Shown here one piece after another: positions 8,153-16,883 of a stretch of 64,000 nt of DNA. This DNA is from Kribbella aluminosa (lineage in GTDB: Bacteria > Actinomycetota > Actinomycetes > Propionibacteriales > Kribbellaceae), in assembly GCF_017876295.1 (NCBI RefSeq), contig NZ_JAGINT010000002.1, positions 682,001 through 746,000 on the forward strand, in the 5' to 3' direction. Below the pieces are notes generated by a model. The model made no database searches. It had not been told where the DNA came from and saw nothing but the letters and a program-made list of their open reading frames with translations. Positions within the stretch are counted from its first letter, which is position 1. The number at the start of each line of letters is the position of its first letter. Position numbers and translations under genes: made by a program.

Positions 8153-8604
8153 TCACCCTGCTCGAAGACGTCCCGTACAAGCTGATCGACCACGCCCCCG
8201 ACGGCACCACCGAGACGGTCAGTGCACTCCGCGGTCACCCGGTCGCGCAAGCCGCCAAGTGCATCATCCTGCTGGTCAAGCCCGACAAGCGCACGACGAA
8301 GTACGTGCTGGCCGTCGTCCCCGGCGACCGGCGCGTCGACCTCGACGCGGTCAAGCAGCTGTACGCCGCCCGGTACGTCGGATTCGCCGACGCCGCGACG
8401 GCCGAGCGTCTCGCCCGGACGGTTCCGGGTACCGTCCTGCCATTCAGTCTCGACCCGGAGCTCGAACTGATCGCGGACCCGGCCGTCGTCGCCTCGCCGG
8501 AGCTGTACTTCAACGCCGCCCGCCTCGACCGCTCGGTGATGATCTCCGGCCCGGACTACGCCGCGCTCGCGAACCCGCGGGTCGAACCGATCACGCCCCA
8601 GTGA
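8128..8604 (+). CDS. YbaK/EbsC-family aminoacyl-tRNA deacylase-like protein
   Basis: A 158-residue single-domain protein of the YbaK/ProX editing family, which hydrolyses mischarged aminoacyl-tRNA in the cytoplasm. Seen are HPVAQAAKCIILLV with the conserved lysine near residue 45, the GDRRVDLDAVK segment, and the C-terminal LYFNAARLDRSVMIS motif that matches the family's FNAGR-type signature. ATG 8128 lies inside the 3' end of the EamA gene in another frame, giving an overlapping pair likely on one transcript. Which tRNA or free substrate it edits cannot be read. Confidence 0.82.
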   Translation: MPDTYDRLITLLEDVPYKLIDHAPDGTTETVSALRGHPVAQAAKCIILLVKPDKRTTKYVLAVVPGDRRVDLDAVKQLYAARYVGFADAATAERLARTVPGTVLPFSLDPELELIADPAVVASPELYFNAARLDRSVMISGPDYAALANPRVEPITPQ

Positions 8605-8617
8605 CGCCGTCGACACA

Positions 8618-10024
8618 TTAACGGGTCCACTTCTGGCCGTCAGAGCCGTTGCAGGTCGCCGTGACGACCGCTGCGCCGTTGCCGGTGCCTGTTGCGGTCA
8701 GGCAGCGCGTCGGGTCGGCCACGCTGGTCACGGTCTGGTCTTCGTTGACCTCCCACGCCTGGTTGGTCGCTCCTGTGCAGTTCTCGATGGTTACGGAGCT
8801 CCCGGCCGTCATGCACTTGTCGGCGTACACCGTGAGCTGCTTGGTGGTCGTGTAGTTCCAGGACTGGTTGCCACCGTTGTTGCAGTCCCACAGGTCCAGC
8901 GACGTACCAGGTGCCGTTGAGGACCCTGGTACGTCGGTGCACCGGCCGCTCGCGACTCCACGCAGCGGCTGGCCCGGCGGGGACGGCGGCAGCGTGTTGG
9001 TCGGCTCGTCCTTCAGCAGGCGCCAGCCCCACCACAGCTGGTCCAGTCCGCTCCTGCTGTTGACCTGCAGATCGGCCGGGCCTACCTGGGTCGTCATCGA
9101 GTAGGAGTCGCCGGTACGCAGCCCCGGCCAGTACACGATGCCCATCTTGTTCTCACGGGCGACCTGGGTGAGCGCGGCGAGGTACGACGTGTACACGTTG
9201 CCCTCGTGGTTGCCGTAGTTCAGCCCGATCGTCATCGGCGACCCGGCCTCGTCGATGATCGTCCGCGACCCGTACGACCCGATCCGGGGCCGCAGGTTCG
9301 CCAGCCACGCCGCCTCGGTGGTGTCGGAGGCCCAGAACCCGTAGAAGTGCAGCGAGAGGAGCGTTCCCTGCAGCTCCGGCGCCGCGCCGACCCCGGTCAC
9401 GTTGTCGTTGTACCCGGTGCCGGAGATGACGATCCGGCTCCGCGGTACGTCGCTGTGCCGGGCGATCCAGGCCGACGTCAGCGAGACCCAGTCGGTCAGC
9501 GTGTACCCGAACGGCTCGTTCATCGGCTCGAAGTACACGTGCGGGTTCTTGGCGTACGCCTTGACCACGGTGTCCCACATCGCCGCGTACGCCGCGGTGT
9601 CGTCGACCCGCCCGTCCTTGGCGTTGTCGGCCTCCCAGTAGCTGAGGATGACGTTGAACCCGCGCTCGACGGCAGCGTCGATCGCCCCGCGGTAGGACCT
9701 CCACCAGGCAGTCCCCACGCTCGACGGGTTGATCGGCAGCCGGACCGTGTTCGCCTTGAGCTCCTTGCGGAACTCGCCGACGATCCCGTCCGCCTTGCGG
9801 TACGTCGTCGCGTAGTTGTCCGCCGTACTGAGGCCGGACGGGACCACCGCGTCGTGGGCGTAGTTGTCCCGCGGGTCGGCCCAGTTCACCCCGCGGAACG
9901 CGCCGGTGTTCGCGGGCAGCGGTGCCGCCGAGGTCGGAGGGGCAGTGAGCGTGGTGACGGCGGCGGCGACCGAGAGCATCGCGGCGGCGATCCTGCGGGC
10001 TGATCTCATGCCGCCGATGTTCAC
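8618..10024 (-). CDS. Secreted GH5 glycoside hydrolase with C-terminal ricin-type lectin domain
   Basis: A secreted enzyme of about 468 residues. A basic/hydrophobic signal peptide (MRSARRIAAAML...TSAAP) leads into a GH5 TIM barrel with the acid/base glutamate in YFEPMNEPFGY and the nucleophile in TIIDEAGSP. After a Pro-rich linker a beta-trefoil (CBM13-type) has three repeats ending NQSWNY, NQAWEV and GQKWTR. It likely attacks a beta-glucan or mannan outside the cell. I chose GTG 10024 because GAGGGG lies 10 bp upstream; ATG 10009 is the alternative and gives the same signal peptide core. It stands alone. Confidence 0.85.
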   Translation of the reverse strand: MNIGGMRSARRIAAAMLSVAAAVTTLTAPPTSAAPLPANTGAFRGVNWADPRDNYAHDAVVPSGLSTADNYATTYRKADGIVGEFRKELKANTVRLPINPSSVGTAWWRSYRGAIDAAVERGFNVILSYWEADNAKDGRVDDTAAYAAMWDTVVKAYAKNPHVYFEPMNEPFGYTLTDWVSLTSAWIARHSDVPRSRIVISGTGYNDNVTGVGAAPELQGTLLSLHFYGFWASDTTEAAWLANLRPRIGSYGSRTIIDEAGSPMTIGLNYGNHEGNVYTSYLAALTQVARENKMGIVYWPGLRTGDSYSMTTQVGPADLQVNSRSGLDQLWWGWRLLKDEPTNTLPPSPPGQPLRGVASGRCTDVPGSSTAPGTSLDLWDCNNGGNQSWNYTTTKQLTVYADKCMTAGSSVTIENCTGATNQAWEVNEDQTVTSVADPTRCLTATGTGNGAAVVTATCNGSDGQKWTR

Positions 10025-10081
10025 GCAAACATTACCCCTCGTCAATGCCTCGACGCCCACTAAGAAGTGCTGGGGGAGGAG

Positions 10082-12145
10082 CTACAGCACCAGTTCCGGC
10101 TGCAGCTTCTTGGCCGGCCAGACCCGCTGCTTGCGGGCGGCCAGGGTGGAGGCGGCGATCCCCACCACGAACCACGCGGCCAGCGCGAGCAGGTCCCGCC
10201 CGAGCGAGGCGCCGGGCCCGCCGTACATCAGGTGCCGGACGCCATCGATCGCGTAGCTCATCGGCAGCGCGTGGTGGAAGAAGTACAGCGGCTCCGGGAT
10301 CGTCTGCCACGGGAACGTACCGCCGGCGCTGACCAGCTGGACCACCATCAGCACCAGGCCGAGGAACTTACCCACCGCACCGAACCACGCCGACAGCGCG
10401 TGCAGGATCGCGACGAAGGTCAACGACGTCAGGATCAGGAATCCGACCGTCAGCCACGGATGTGCCGCGTCGATCCCGAGGCCGAGTACGACGGCCACGA
10501 ACACCAGCGTCGCCTGCACCGCGCCGAAGAGGGCCGGAGGCAACCAACCGCCGAGAGCCACCCGGAACGGCGACTGCAGTGCGGCCAGCGCCCGTGGGGA
10601 CAGCGGCCGGACCAGCAGGAACAGGACGTACGCCCCGATCCAGCAGGCGAGGCTGAGGAAGAACGGCGCCAGGCCGGCGCCGTAGCTGGCCGCCGTGGCC
10701 TGAGAGACGTTCTGCAGCGTCACAGGGGCACCCAGCGTCTCCGCGACTGCCTTGCGCTGGTCAGCGGTCGGGTTGGGGATCTGCTTCACGCCGTTCTGCA
10801 GACCGGTGCTCAGCTGGGTCGCACCGGTCTTCAGCTGACCCATACCGGTCGCAAGACTGTTCACACCGGTCAGCAACTGGCCCTGGCCGGCCACGGCCTG
10901 CTTCTCACCGGCAGCAAGCTTCTGTGCACCGGTCTGCAGGGTGCCGAGCCCGGTCTTCAGCTGGGAGGCGCCTGTGTTGAGCTGGTGCGCGCCGGTGGCC
11001 GCAGTACTGATTCCGCTGGTCAGCGCGGGCGTAGCGTTTGCCAGCTCGGACGCACCGTCCGATACCTTCCGTGCACCGGTTGCAAGCTGGTTGAGCTGCT
11101 TGGACGTCGACTGGATCTTCGTGTTCGCCTGTACGACGGGGCCGCGCAGCTTCGCGGTCTCCTGGAGAATCACCCGGATCTGGTGCTGGCTGAGGCCCTG
11201 CTCCTTCAGCTTCGCGGCCAGCTGGGCGTCGAATGTCTTCAGGTCCTGGACCAGCGTGCTGGACGCGGTCGCCACCTGCTTTCCGACACCGGCGATCTTC
11301 TCGTTGCCGTCGGCAACCTGGCCCGCGCCGTCGGCCAGCTGCTTGGTCTGCTTCGGCAGCGAAGCAGTCTTGTCCTTCAATGTCCCTAGGCCGCTGTCGA
11401 GCTGCGAGGCACCAGTCGCGAGCGACGATGCGCCCTGCGAAGCCTGGGTTGCACCAGTCGCCAGCTGCGTCGCGCCGGTCGACAGTTGCTGCTGTGCGGT
11501 GTTGAGCTGCGTGGCGCCGGTCTGCAGCTTCGTGACACCAGTCCCGGCGGACGTCAGCCCGGCCTGCAGCTGGGCGGCACCGGAGGCCGCAGTACTGATC
11601 TGCTTGTGGATGGTGTTGTAGCCGGCCAGCAGCTGCGACGCGGCCGTCTCACTCACCTGCGACGCGACCGTCTTCGTCACCTGCGCGACGACCTGGTTGG
11701 CGATCGTGTGGGCGATGTAGTTGTTGGCGTCGTTCGTCAGCAGCTCCAGCTGCGCCTGCCGCGGCTTGAAGTCCGCACTGGATGCCAGGTCGCCCGAGAA
11801 CGACTTGGGCAGCACCAGCGCGAACTCGTACTTCCCCTCCGAAACGCCCTGCGTCGCGTCCGCCCGGTCCACCTGGTGCCAGTCGAAGCTCTTCGACTTC
11901 ACGAGCTCGTCCGCGACCTGCGGTCCGACGTTGAGCTTCTCGCCGGTCGCCAGCGTCGTACCTTGGTCCTCGACGACAACTGCGGTCGGGATCTTGTTGA
12001 GCCGGCCGTACGGGTCGTGGTTCGCGTAGAGATACAGGCCGCCGTACAGCACCGGCACCAGCAGCAGCGCGACCACGGCCAGCTTGGGCAGCCGCCCGGC
12101 CGTCAGGCGCCGCAACTCACTCAGGGCCATCCGCAGCGCGGTCAC
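10082..12145 (-). CDS. YhgE/Pip-family membrane protein
   Basis: A 687-residue membrane protein. One N-terminal membrane helix (about residues 20-42) is followed by an extracytoplasmic YhgE-type domain (YGRLNKIPTAVVVEDQG), then about 270 residues of repeats built on GATQL-x-TG (residues 190-460) that should form a long helical rod. At least five membrane segments close the protein. The family includes phage-infection protein Pip and YhgE/EsaA-like proteins and shares the ABC-2 membrane fold. Its start overlaps the stop of the upstream NBD-like gene by 4 bases, implying a complex of the two. The substrate or receptor role is unknown. Confidence 0.85.
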   Translation of the reverse strand: MTALRMALSELRRLTAGRLPKLAVVALLLVPVLYGGLYLYANHDPYGRLNKIPTAVVVEDQGTTLATGEKLNVGPQVADELVKSKSFDWHQVDRADATQGVSEGKYEFALVLPKSFSGDLASSADFKPRQAQLELLTNDANNYIAHTIANQVVAQVTKTVASQVSETAASQLLAGYNTIHKQISTAASGAAQLQAGLTSAGTGVTKLQTGATQLNTAQQQLSTGATQLATGATQASQGASSLATGASQLDSGLGTLKDKTASLPKQTKQLADGAGQVADGNEKIAGVGKQVATASSTLVQDLKTFDAQLAAKLKEQGLSQHQIRVILQETAKLRGPVVQANTKIQSTSKQLNQLATGARKVSDGASELANATPALTSGISTAATGAHQLNTGASQLKTGLGTLQTGAQKLAAGEKQAVAGQGQLLTGVNSLATGMGQLKTGATQLSTGLQNGVKQIPNPTADQRKAVAETLGAPVTLQNVSQATAASYGAGLAPFFLSLACWIGAYVLFLLVRPLSPRALAALQSPFRVALGGWLPPALFGAVQATLVFVAVVLGLGIDAAHPWLTVGFLILTSLTFVAILHALSAWFGAVGKFLGLVLMVVQLVSAGGTFPWQTIPEPLYFFHHALPMSYAIDGVRHLMYGGPGASLGRDLLALAAWFVVGIAASTLAARKQRVWPAKKLQPELVL

Positions 12146-12846
12146 GCCTCTGTCTCCTCTTCCTCTTCATCTTCAATTGCAGTCACGGGCTCGACAGGAG
12201 CTGTCGGAGCGACCTGCACGGGGTCGGGCTGATCCGTCTCGCCCATGCGGGCGGCCTTGATGTCGAGCAACCGCGCTGACGCGTCAGCACACGTGATGAT
12301 CACGCCGTACCCGTCTGCCGCCAGCCCGCGCCCCAGCTCGTACCAGCCATGCGGATCGCCACCGTGTCGATCCGGCATGGTCAGAATGACCACCTGTACG
12401 TCGGGACGCGCAACGGTGAGCTCCGCGAGGAGTCTTGTCCGTACGGCGACCGGCAGGTGCTCGAACCGCTTGTCGGCGTGCTCCGCGGCGTCATGCTCGT
12501 TCAACCACTCGAGCACCGCCTTACGCCCGGCCTTGCGACCGGCGATCGCGAGCTCCTCGCCGACAACCGTCTGAACCGGCAGGGCGTCGTCGGGCTCGGT
12601 GATGCCGGGGGCGTCGACCACGGCGACCCGTCGCCGCAGCAAGGCGAGGTCGGCCTTGCCGTCGAACCGGACCGTGCCGGTGTCTGGCTTCAGCCGACCG
12701 GACAGCCCCAGCGCCGCGGCTACGTGCCCAGGGCCCGGGTAACCGGTTAGCAGCACCACCTGATGATCCGCGACCGACACCGACGTGGCGAGCAGCATCG
12801 GTGCGTGCGGACCACGCACACTGATCCCGACGGCCTCGAGCTCCAT
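12142..12846 (-). CDS. ABC-ATPase-like protein with lost catalytic motifs
   Basis: A 234-residue protein following the order of an ABC nucleotide-binding domain, but at the Walker A position it reads LTGYPGPGHVAAALGL with no GKS/T. It has no LSGGQ (the region reads HLPVAVRTRLLAELTVARPD), and the Walker B equivalent is VVILTMPD without the catalytic Glu. An acidic tail (EDEEEEETE) ends the protein. It is first in an operon with the YhgE-like gene and divergent from a TetR regulator with two operators between them. Likely it is a structural or signalling subunit for the membrane protein. ATP hydrolysis by this copy looks impossible; nucleotide binding is doubtful. Confidence 0.7.
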   Translation of the reverse strand: MELEAVGISVRGPHAPMLLATSVSVADHQVVLLTGYPGPGHVAAALGLSGRLKPDTGTVRFDGKADLALLRRRVAVVDAPGITEPDDALPVQTVVGEELAIAGRKAGRKAVLEWLNEHDAAEHADKRFEHLPVAVRTRLLAELTVARPDVQVVILTMPDRHGGDPHGWYELGRGLAADGYGVIITCADASARLLDIKAARMGETDQPDPVQVAPTAPVEPVTAIEDEEEEETEA

Positions 12847-12861
12847 CCTGCATCCCCGTTC

Positions 12862-12893
12862 AATACGGTTGTGTATTCAATACAGAACTGTAT
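12862..12893. promoter_or_regulatory. Two TetR-type operators in a divergent promoter
   Basis: AATACGGTTGTGTATT (12862-12877) and ATACAGAACTGTAT (12880-12893) are both inverted repeats with ATAC/GTAT outer half-sites. Their centres lie 17 bp apart. They fill the 56-bp gap between the NBD-like/YhgE operon and the divergent TetR gene, so repression of both directions by that TetR is the simplest reading. Confidence 0.72.
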
Positions 12894-12902
12894 CCTACTC
12901 CT

Positions 12903-13514
12903 ATGGAACCTCCCAAGCGCCGCCGTTCGAACACGCGGGCCCGTCTTCTCGAAGGCGCCCTCGAGGTGTTCGCCGAGCGCGGGTTCCACGGCGCGTCGGT
13001 GGAGGACATCTGCGAGCGCGCCGGGTTCACCCGCGGCGCCTTCTACTCGAACTTCGGCTCCAAGGACGAGCTGGTGCTCGCGCTGTTCCAGGCCACCACC
13101 GACCGGCTGCTGGAGCAGATCGAGGCGCTGCTGCCGGAGCTCGCGAGCCAGCCCGGCTCGTTGCTCGACGCCGTCCTCGGACTGCTCGACGAGACCGCGC
13201 CGGACCAGCGCCAATGGCACCTGATCTCGGCCGAGTTCACGCTGCACGCACTGCGCGACCCGGACGCGGCGGAGGCGCTGAACAAGCAGCGCGCGATGTT
13301 CCGCGAGAGCCTGACGCGGTTGGTCGAGCAGATCACCGAGACGAGTGGCCTCGAGCTGACCGTCCCGGCGGAGCAGTTCGTCCGGATGGTCATCGCCGTA
13401 CACGAAGGGGCTCGGTCGCAGAGCCTGCTCGAGCCGGACGAGGTGCCGGCCGGGACGCTGGAGCACACGTTCCTGCCGATGGTGCTGGAGGCGGTCAGCC
13501 GACCTTCACGCTGA
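12903..13514 (+). CDS. TetR-family regulator of the YhgE operon
   Basis: A 203-residue TetR protein. The HTH is clear: ARLLEGALEVFAERGFHGA, then VEDICERAGFTRGAFYSNF (residues 12-55), followed by an all-helical ligand domain. It is divergent from the NBD-like/YhgE pair across a gap with two ATAC-GTAT dyads, which makes that operon its probable target. ATG 12903 is only 9 bp past the second operator, so a repressor bound there would also block its own transcription. The 3' end overlaps the convergent oxidoreductase gene by 20 bp. Confidence 0.87.
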   Translation: MEPPKRRRSNTRARLLEGALEVFAERGFHGASVEDICERAGFTRGAFYSNFGSKDELVLALFQATTDRLLEQIEALLPELASQPGSLLDAVLGLLDETAPDQRQWHLISAEFTLHALRDPDAAEALNKQRAMFRESLTRLVEQITETSGLELTVPAEQFVRMVIAVHEGARSQSLLEPDEVPAGTLEHTFLPMVLEAVSRPSR

Positions 13515-15027
13515 CCGTGTGCAGGCCGGTCGCGCCGTTCGGAGCGGGTGGTGCGGACGACTCGACCTGCGGATTGCCCTGCGCGTCGAACGCCCGTACC
13601 TGCAGCAGATGCGTGCCGTGCGGCGCGTTCCACGTCCAGTGCCACTGCCGCCAGGTGTCCACCGACGGGTCCGCGGCCAGCGTCGCTTGTTGCCAAGGGC
13701 CCCCATCTACCCGGACCTCGACCTTGGACACGCCGACGTGCTGGTCCCAGGCCACACCGGCCACCGTCACCGGTCCGGGTGTGACCTTCTTGTTCTGCGG
13801 GGTGTCGATCCGCGACGACAGCTTGATCGGCCCGAGCGCCGACCACCCGCGCGGCGTCCAGTACCCCTCGAACTGGTCGAACCGCGTCACCTCGATGTCG
13901 ACCAGCCACTTCGTCGCCGACACGTAGCCGTACAGCCCGGGTACGACGATCCGCACCGGGAAGCCGTGTTCCACCGGCAGCGGCTCGCCGTTCATCGCGA
14001 ACGCCAGCATCGCCTGGCGGTCGTCGAGCAGCGTCGGAAGCGGCGTACCGGCGGTGAAGCCGTCCTTCGACGTCGACTTGATCGCGTCCGCGTCCTTCGA
14101 CGGCCCCGCCTCCTGGAGCAGGTCCTTCAGCACGACACCCGACCAGAGCGCGTTGCCGATCAGGTCGCCGCCGACCTCGTTGCTCACGCAGGTGAGCGTG
14201 ACCCACTTGTGGATGACCTGGCGTTTCAGCAGGTCGTCGAAGTTGAGGTTGAGCTCGCGGTCGACCATGCCGTGGATCCGCAACTTCCAGTCCGCGGGCA
14301 CGATCTGCGGTACCGAGAGGGCGGTGTCGATGCGGTAGAAGTCCGCGTTCGCGGTGCCCCACGGTACGGCGCCGTCCGCCTGGACGCCGGCCGGCGGTGC
14401 CAGGGACGGCGGCTGCGGGAGCTTGAGCTGCTTGCGGGCGTCGGCGACCGCGGCGCGGTTCCCGCCGACGACCTTGCCGAGTACGGCGATCGCGGCGGAA
14501 CCGAGGGCCACGCCCGCGGACAGCTGCAGGAACCCACGGCGGCTGACGGCGTCGTCCGGGCCGTGCCTGTCGATCGAAGAGGCCAGCAGGGGTTCCAAAC
14601 GTCGGCTGAACAGGCGCAGTACGAGCAACGCAGTGACGCCGGCGAGCATCGACGGGAGGAATCCGGTCTGCCCGGAGTCCGCGCGGGTGTACGCGGCCGC
14701 GACGGCGGCCCCGCTGAGCGCGATCGTGATCAGCGCGCCGGCCCAGTACCGGCGTACGGAGAGAATCCCTCCGACTGCGGCGAGCACCGCGATCACCAGC
14801 AGGATCCCGATCCGGAGTGCCGTCTTGTCATGGGTCCCGAACCAGGAGATCGCCAGGTCCTTCAGCCACGGCGGCACCCGATCGATGAACGCCGACCCGA
14901 TCGCCACCACCGGCGTCTGCGGCGTACCCACCACGGCCGCGACCACGCTGCCGACCGCGAGCCCCGCCAAGGCCGCCAGCACCCCGCCCAGAGCGCCCCG
15001 CCACCACAAACCCCGTCGCTGGTTCAC
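13495..15027 (-). CDS. Membrane-anchored molybdopterin oxidoreductase (sulfite oxidase family)
   Basis: A 510-residue protein. Residues 1-150 hold about four membrane segments, then DDAVSRRGFLQLSAGVALG, a twin-arginine-like stretch, leads to a further hydrophobic segment. The rest is an extracytoplasmic sulfite-oxidase-type molybdopterin domain with the Mo-ligand cysteine in VTLTCVSNEVGGDL and a C-terminal Mo-co dimerisation domain (GVAWDQHVGVSKVEVRVDGG). The electron donor is not known; sulfite or oxidised-protein substrates are possible. It lies downstream of the MarR gene with a hairpin in between, so it probably has its own promoter. Confidence 0.87.
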   Translation of the reverse strand: MNQRRGLWWRGALGGVLAALAGLAVGSVVAAVVGTPQTPVVAIGSAFIDRVPPWLKDLAISWFGTHDKTALRIGILLVIAVLAAVGGILSVRRYWAGALITIALSGAAVAAAYTRADSGQTGFLPSMLAGVTALLVLRLFSRRLEPLLASSIDRHGPDDAVSRRGFLQLSAGVALGSAAIAVLGKVVGGNRAAVADARKQLKLPQPPSLAPPAGVQADGAVPWGTANADFYRIDTALSVPQIVPADWKLRIHGMVDRELNLNFDDLLKRQVIHKWVTLTCVSNEVGGDLIGNALWSGVVLKDLLQEAGPSKDADAIKSTSKDGFTAGTPLPTLLDDRQAMLAFAMNGEPLPVEHGFPVRIVVPGLYGYVSATKWLVDIEVTRFDQFEGYWTPRGWSALGPIKLSSRIDTPQNKKVTPGPVTVAGVAWDQHVGVSKVEVRVDGGPWQQATLAADPSVDTWRQWHWTWNAPHGTHLLQVRAFDAQGNPQVESSAPPAPNGATGLHTVSVKVG

Positions 15028-15043
15028 TTCTCAACAATTGCGC

Positions 15044-15077
15044 GATGGGGCGCCCGACACCAGTCGAGCGCCCCATC
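15044..15077. terminator. Perfect 10-bp stem after the MarR gene
   Basis: GATGGGGCGC (15044-15053) and GCGCCCCATC (15068-15077) form a perfect stem with a 14-base loop between the MarR stop and the oxidoreductase start on the minus strand. The GC-rich stem suits a terminator of the MarR transcript; no T-run is visible. Confidence 0.6.
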
Positions 15078-15119
15078 CGTTAGTCGCGGGTAATGCGATT
15101 GGTGAAGTTGTGGTGCTGG

Positions 15120-15671
15120 TCAGATCCGGTCGGGCGTGATCGGCCCCAGGCCCGGGCGGCCGTTCGGCCACCGACGGGCGTTGTCCCGGACCCGGCGGAG
15201 CTTGCCGAGTACGACGTCCTGCTCGTCCGCCAACTGGGACATCCAGAGGCTGTCGATCTCGAGCAGGTGATCCGGCAGTGCGTCACGCAGCCGCCGCTTC
15301 CCCTCCTCGGTCAGGACGGCGAACGAGCCGCGGGCATCGTCGGGACAGGGCTCCCGGCGGACGAGGCCGAGGTTCTCGGCTCGGTCCACCAGACGGGTAA
15401 TGCCACCAGTGGTGACGGTCAGCTCCCTGGCAAGGGAGGTCAGACGCTGCTTCTCCCCGTTGCTACGGGCCAGCCGTAGCAACAGTTCGAACATTGCCAT
15501 TTGCAGTCCACTGCGCTTCAAGGAATGGCGCATCAGGTGATCCAGCTCAGCTGCTGCTTCTCGCAGCAGCCCGTAGGCCGTCAGCACGTCGCTTTCCCAG
15601 GGTTCGGCGGCGCGAGTGGGTTCTGCATCGGCGAGCGCTAGGGGCGAGCAAAGCGAAGGCGCGATGGTCAT
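15120..15671 (-). CDS. MarR-family regulator
   Basis: A 183-residue MarR protein with winged HTH at about residues 60-135 (LTSLARELTVTTGGITRLVDR, then the wing with EPCPDDARGSFAVLTEEG). The first 25 residues are poorly structured; an in-frame later start cannot be excluded. It is divergent from the ABC-2 exporter operon that begins at 15868, across a 196-bp gap in which I could not identify a convincing dyad. Control of that exporter is likely from position only. Confidence 0.84.
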   Translation of the reverse strand: MTIAPSLCSPLALADAEPTRAAEPWESDVLTAYGLLREAAAELDHLMRHSLKRSGLQMAMFELLLRLARSNGEKQRLTSLARELTVTTGGITRLVDRAENLGLVRREPCPDDARGSFAVLTEEGKRRLRDALPDHLLEIDSLWMSQLADEQDVVLGKLRRVRDNARRWPNGRPGLGPITPDRI

Positions 15672-15867
15672 GCGCGGACTCTATTAGCTGACCAGTTCAC
15701 TTCGCTACACGGGGTGACCTTTCGGCTACAGATCGACCCAGAACCGCAAACCTCCTGAGCGTAACGGACACCCAGAACCAGATCCGGTCTAGAACGGTGA
15801 AATTCGTACTGCGGCGGCGCCGGAACGGTGGCAGGATGACCGGACGCGCTCGCTGGGGAGGGTACGC

Positions 15868-16883
15868 ATGGCGGTGATCGAGGCGGTCGAGCTGGTCAAG
15901 GAGTTCAGCCGGCCCGCGGTACTCCCGGGCCGCCTGCCGCGCCCGCGAGCGCTGTTCAGCACCAAACGCGACATCACCCGCGCGGTGAACGGCGTGAACT
16001 TCGAGGTCGAGCCCGGCGAACTCGTCGGGTACCTCGGCCCGAACGGCGCCGGCAAGTCGACGACCATCAAGATGCTGACCGGGATCCTCACCCCGACGTC
16101 CGGCGTCTGCCGGGTCGCAGGGCTGGAGCCGTCCCGGGACCGCGCCCGGAACGCCCGCAACATCGGCGTGGTGTTCGGTCAGCGGACGCAGCTCTGGTAC
16201 GACCTCCCACTCCGCGACTCGTTCGAAGTACTGGCGGACCTGTACAACCTGGACCGGGCGACGTATCGCAAGGTGTCGGCCTGTTCACCGAGCTGCTCGA
16301 CCTGTCGGACTTCCTGGAGACACCGGTGCGCTCGCTGTCGCTCGGCCAGCGGATGCGTGGCGACCTGGTCGCCGCGATGCTGCACGAACCGTCGATCCTG
16401 TTCCTCGACGAGCCGACGGTCGGGCTGGACGTGGTCGCCAAGGCGCGGCTGACCGAGTTCATCGCGGAGACCAACCGGACCGCGGGCACGACCGTTGTGC
16501 TGACCACCCACGACATGGACGACGTCGAGCGGCTCTGCCAGCGGATCATCGTGATCGACTCCGGCACCGTCCTGTACGACGGGGACCTGTCGCGGCTGAA
16601 AGAACGCTTCATGCCGTACCGGCTCCTCGTCCTCACGCTGGCCGAGCGCAGCATCCGCCGGGTCGCGGACATCCCGTTCGCGACCGAGGTCGACTCCGCC
16701 GCGGTCGGCACCGTGCTGGCGTACCCGGACCGCAGCGTCGTACTGCGCTTCGACCCGCGGGAGATCACCACCCCCGAGCTGATCGCCCGGGTGTCGCAGG
16801 TCTACCAGGTCGACGAGCTGTCGATCGTCGATCCACGCCTGACGGACGTGATCTCCCAGCTGTACGACGGACTGCTCACGTGA
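15868..16883 (+). pseudogene. ABC-2 exporter ATP-binding subunit, broken by a 1-base deletion
   Basis: The gene should encode about 338 residues of a NatA/DrrA-type ATPase. The first frame gives Walker A GPNGAGKSTTIKML and the Q-loop region VVFGQRTQLW. After codon SRKV-type residues near 16278 the reading must move by one base, after which the other frame gives LSLGQRMRGDL (signature), SILFLDEPTVGLD (Walker B) and VVLTTHDMDD (H-loop). Restoring one base in the G run at 16276-16281 joins them. ATG 15868 follows GGGAGGG. Two permease genes follow at once with overlapping stops. Either a disabled exporter or a sequencing error. Confidence 0.85.

Noticed and set aside
15786..15800. Second DasR-like site CCGGTCTAGAACGG before the ABC-2 operon
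   Set aside because: Only the GGTCTAGA core fits and it is not a good palindrome; the operon has no sugar link.
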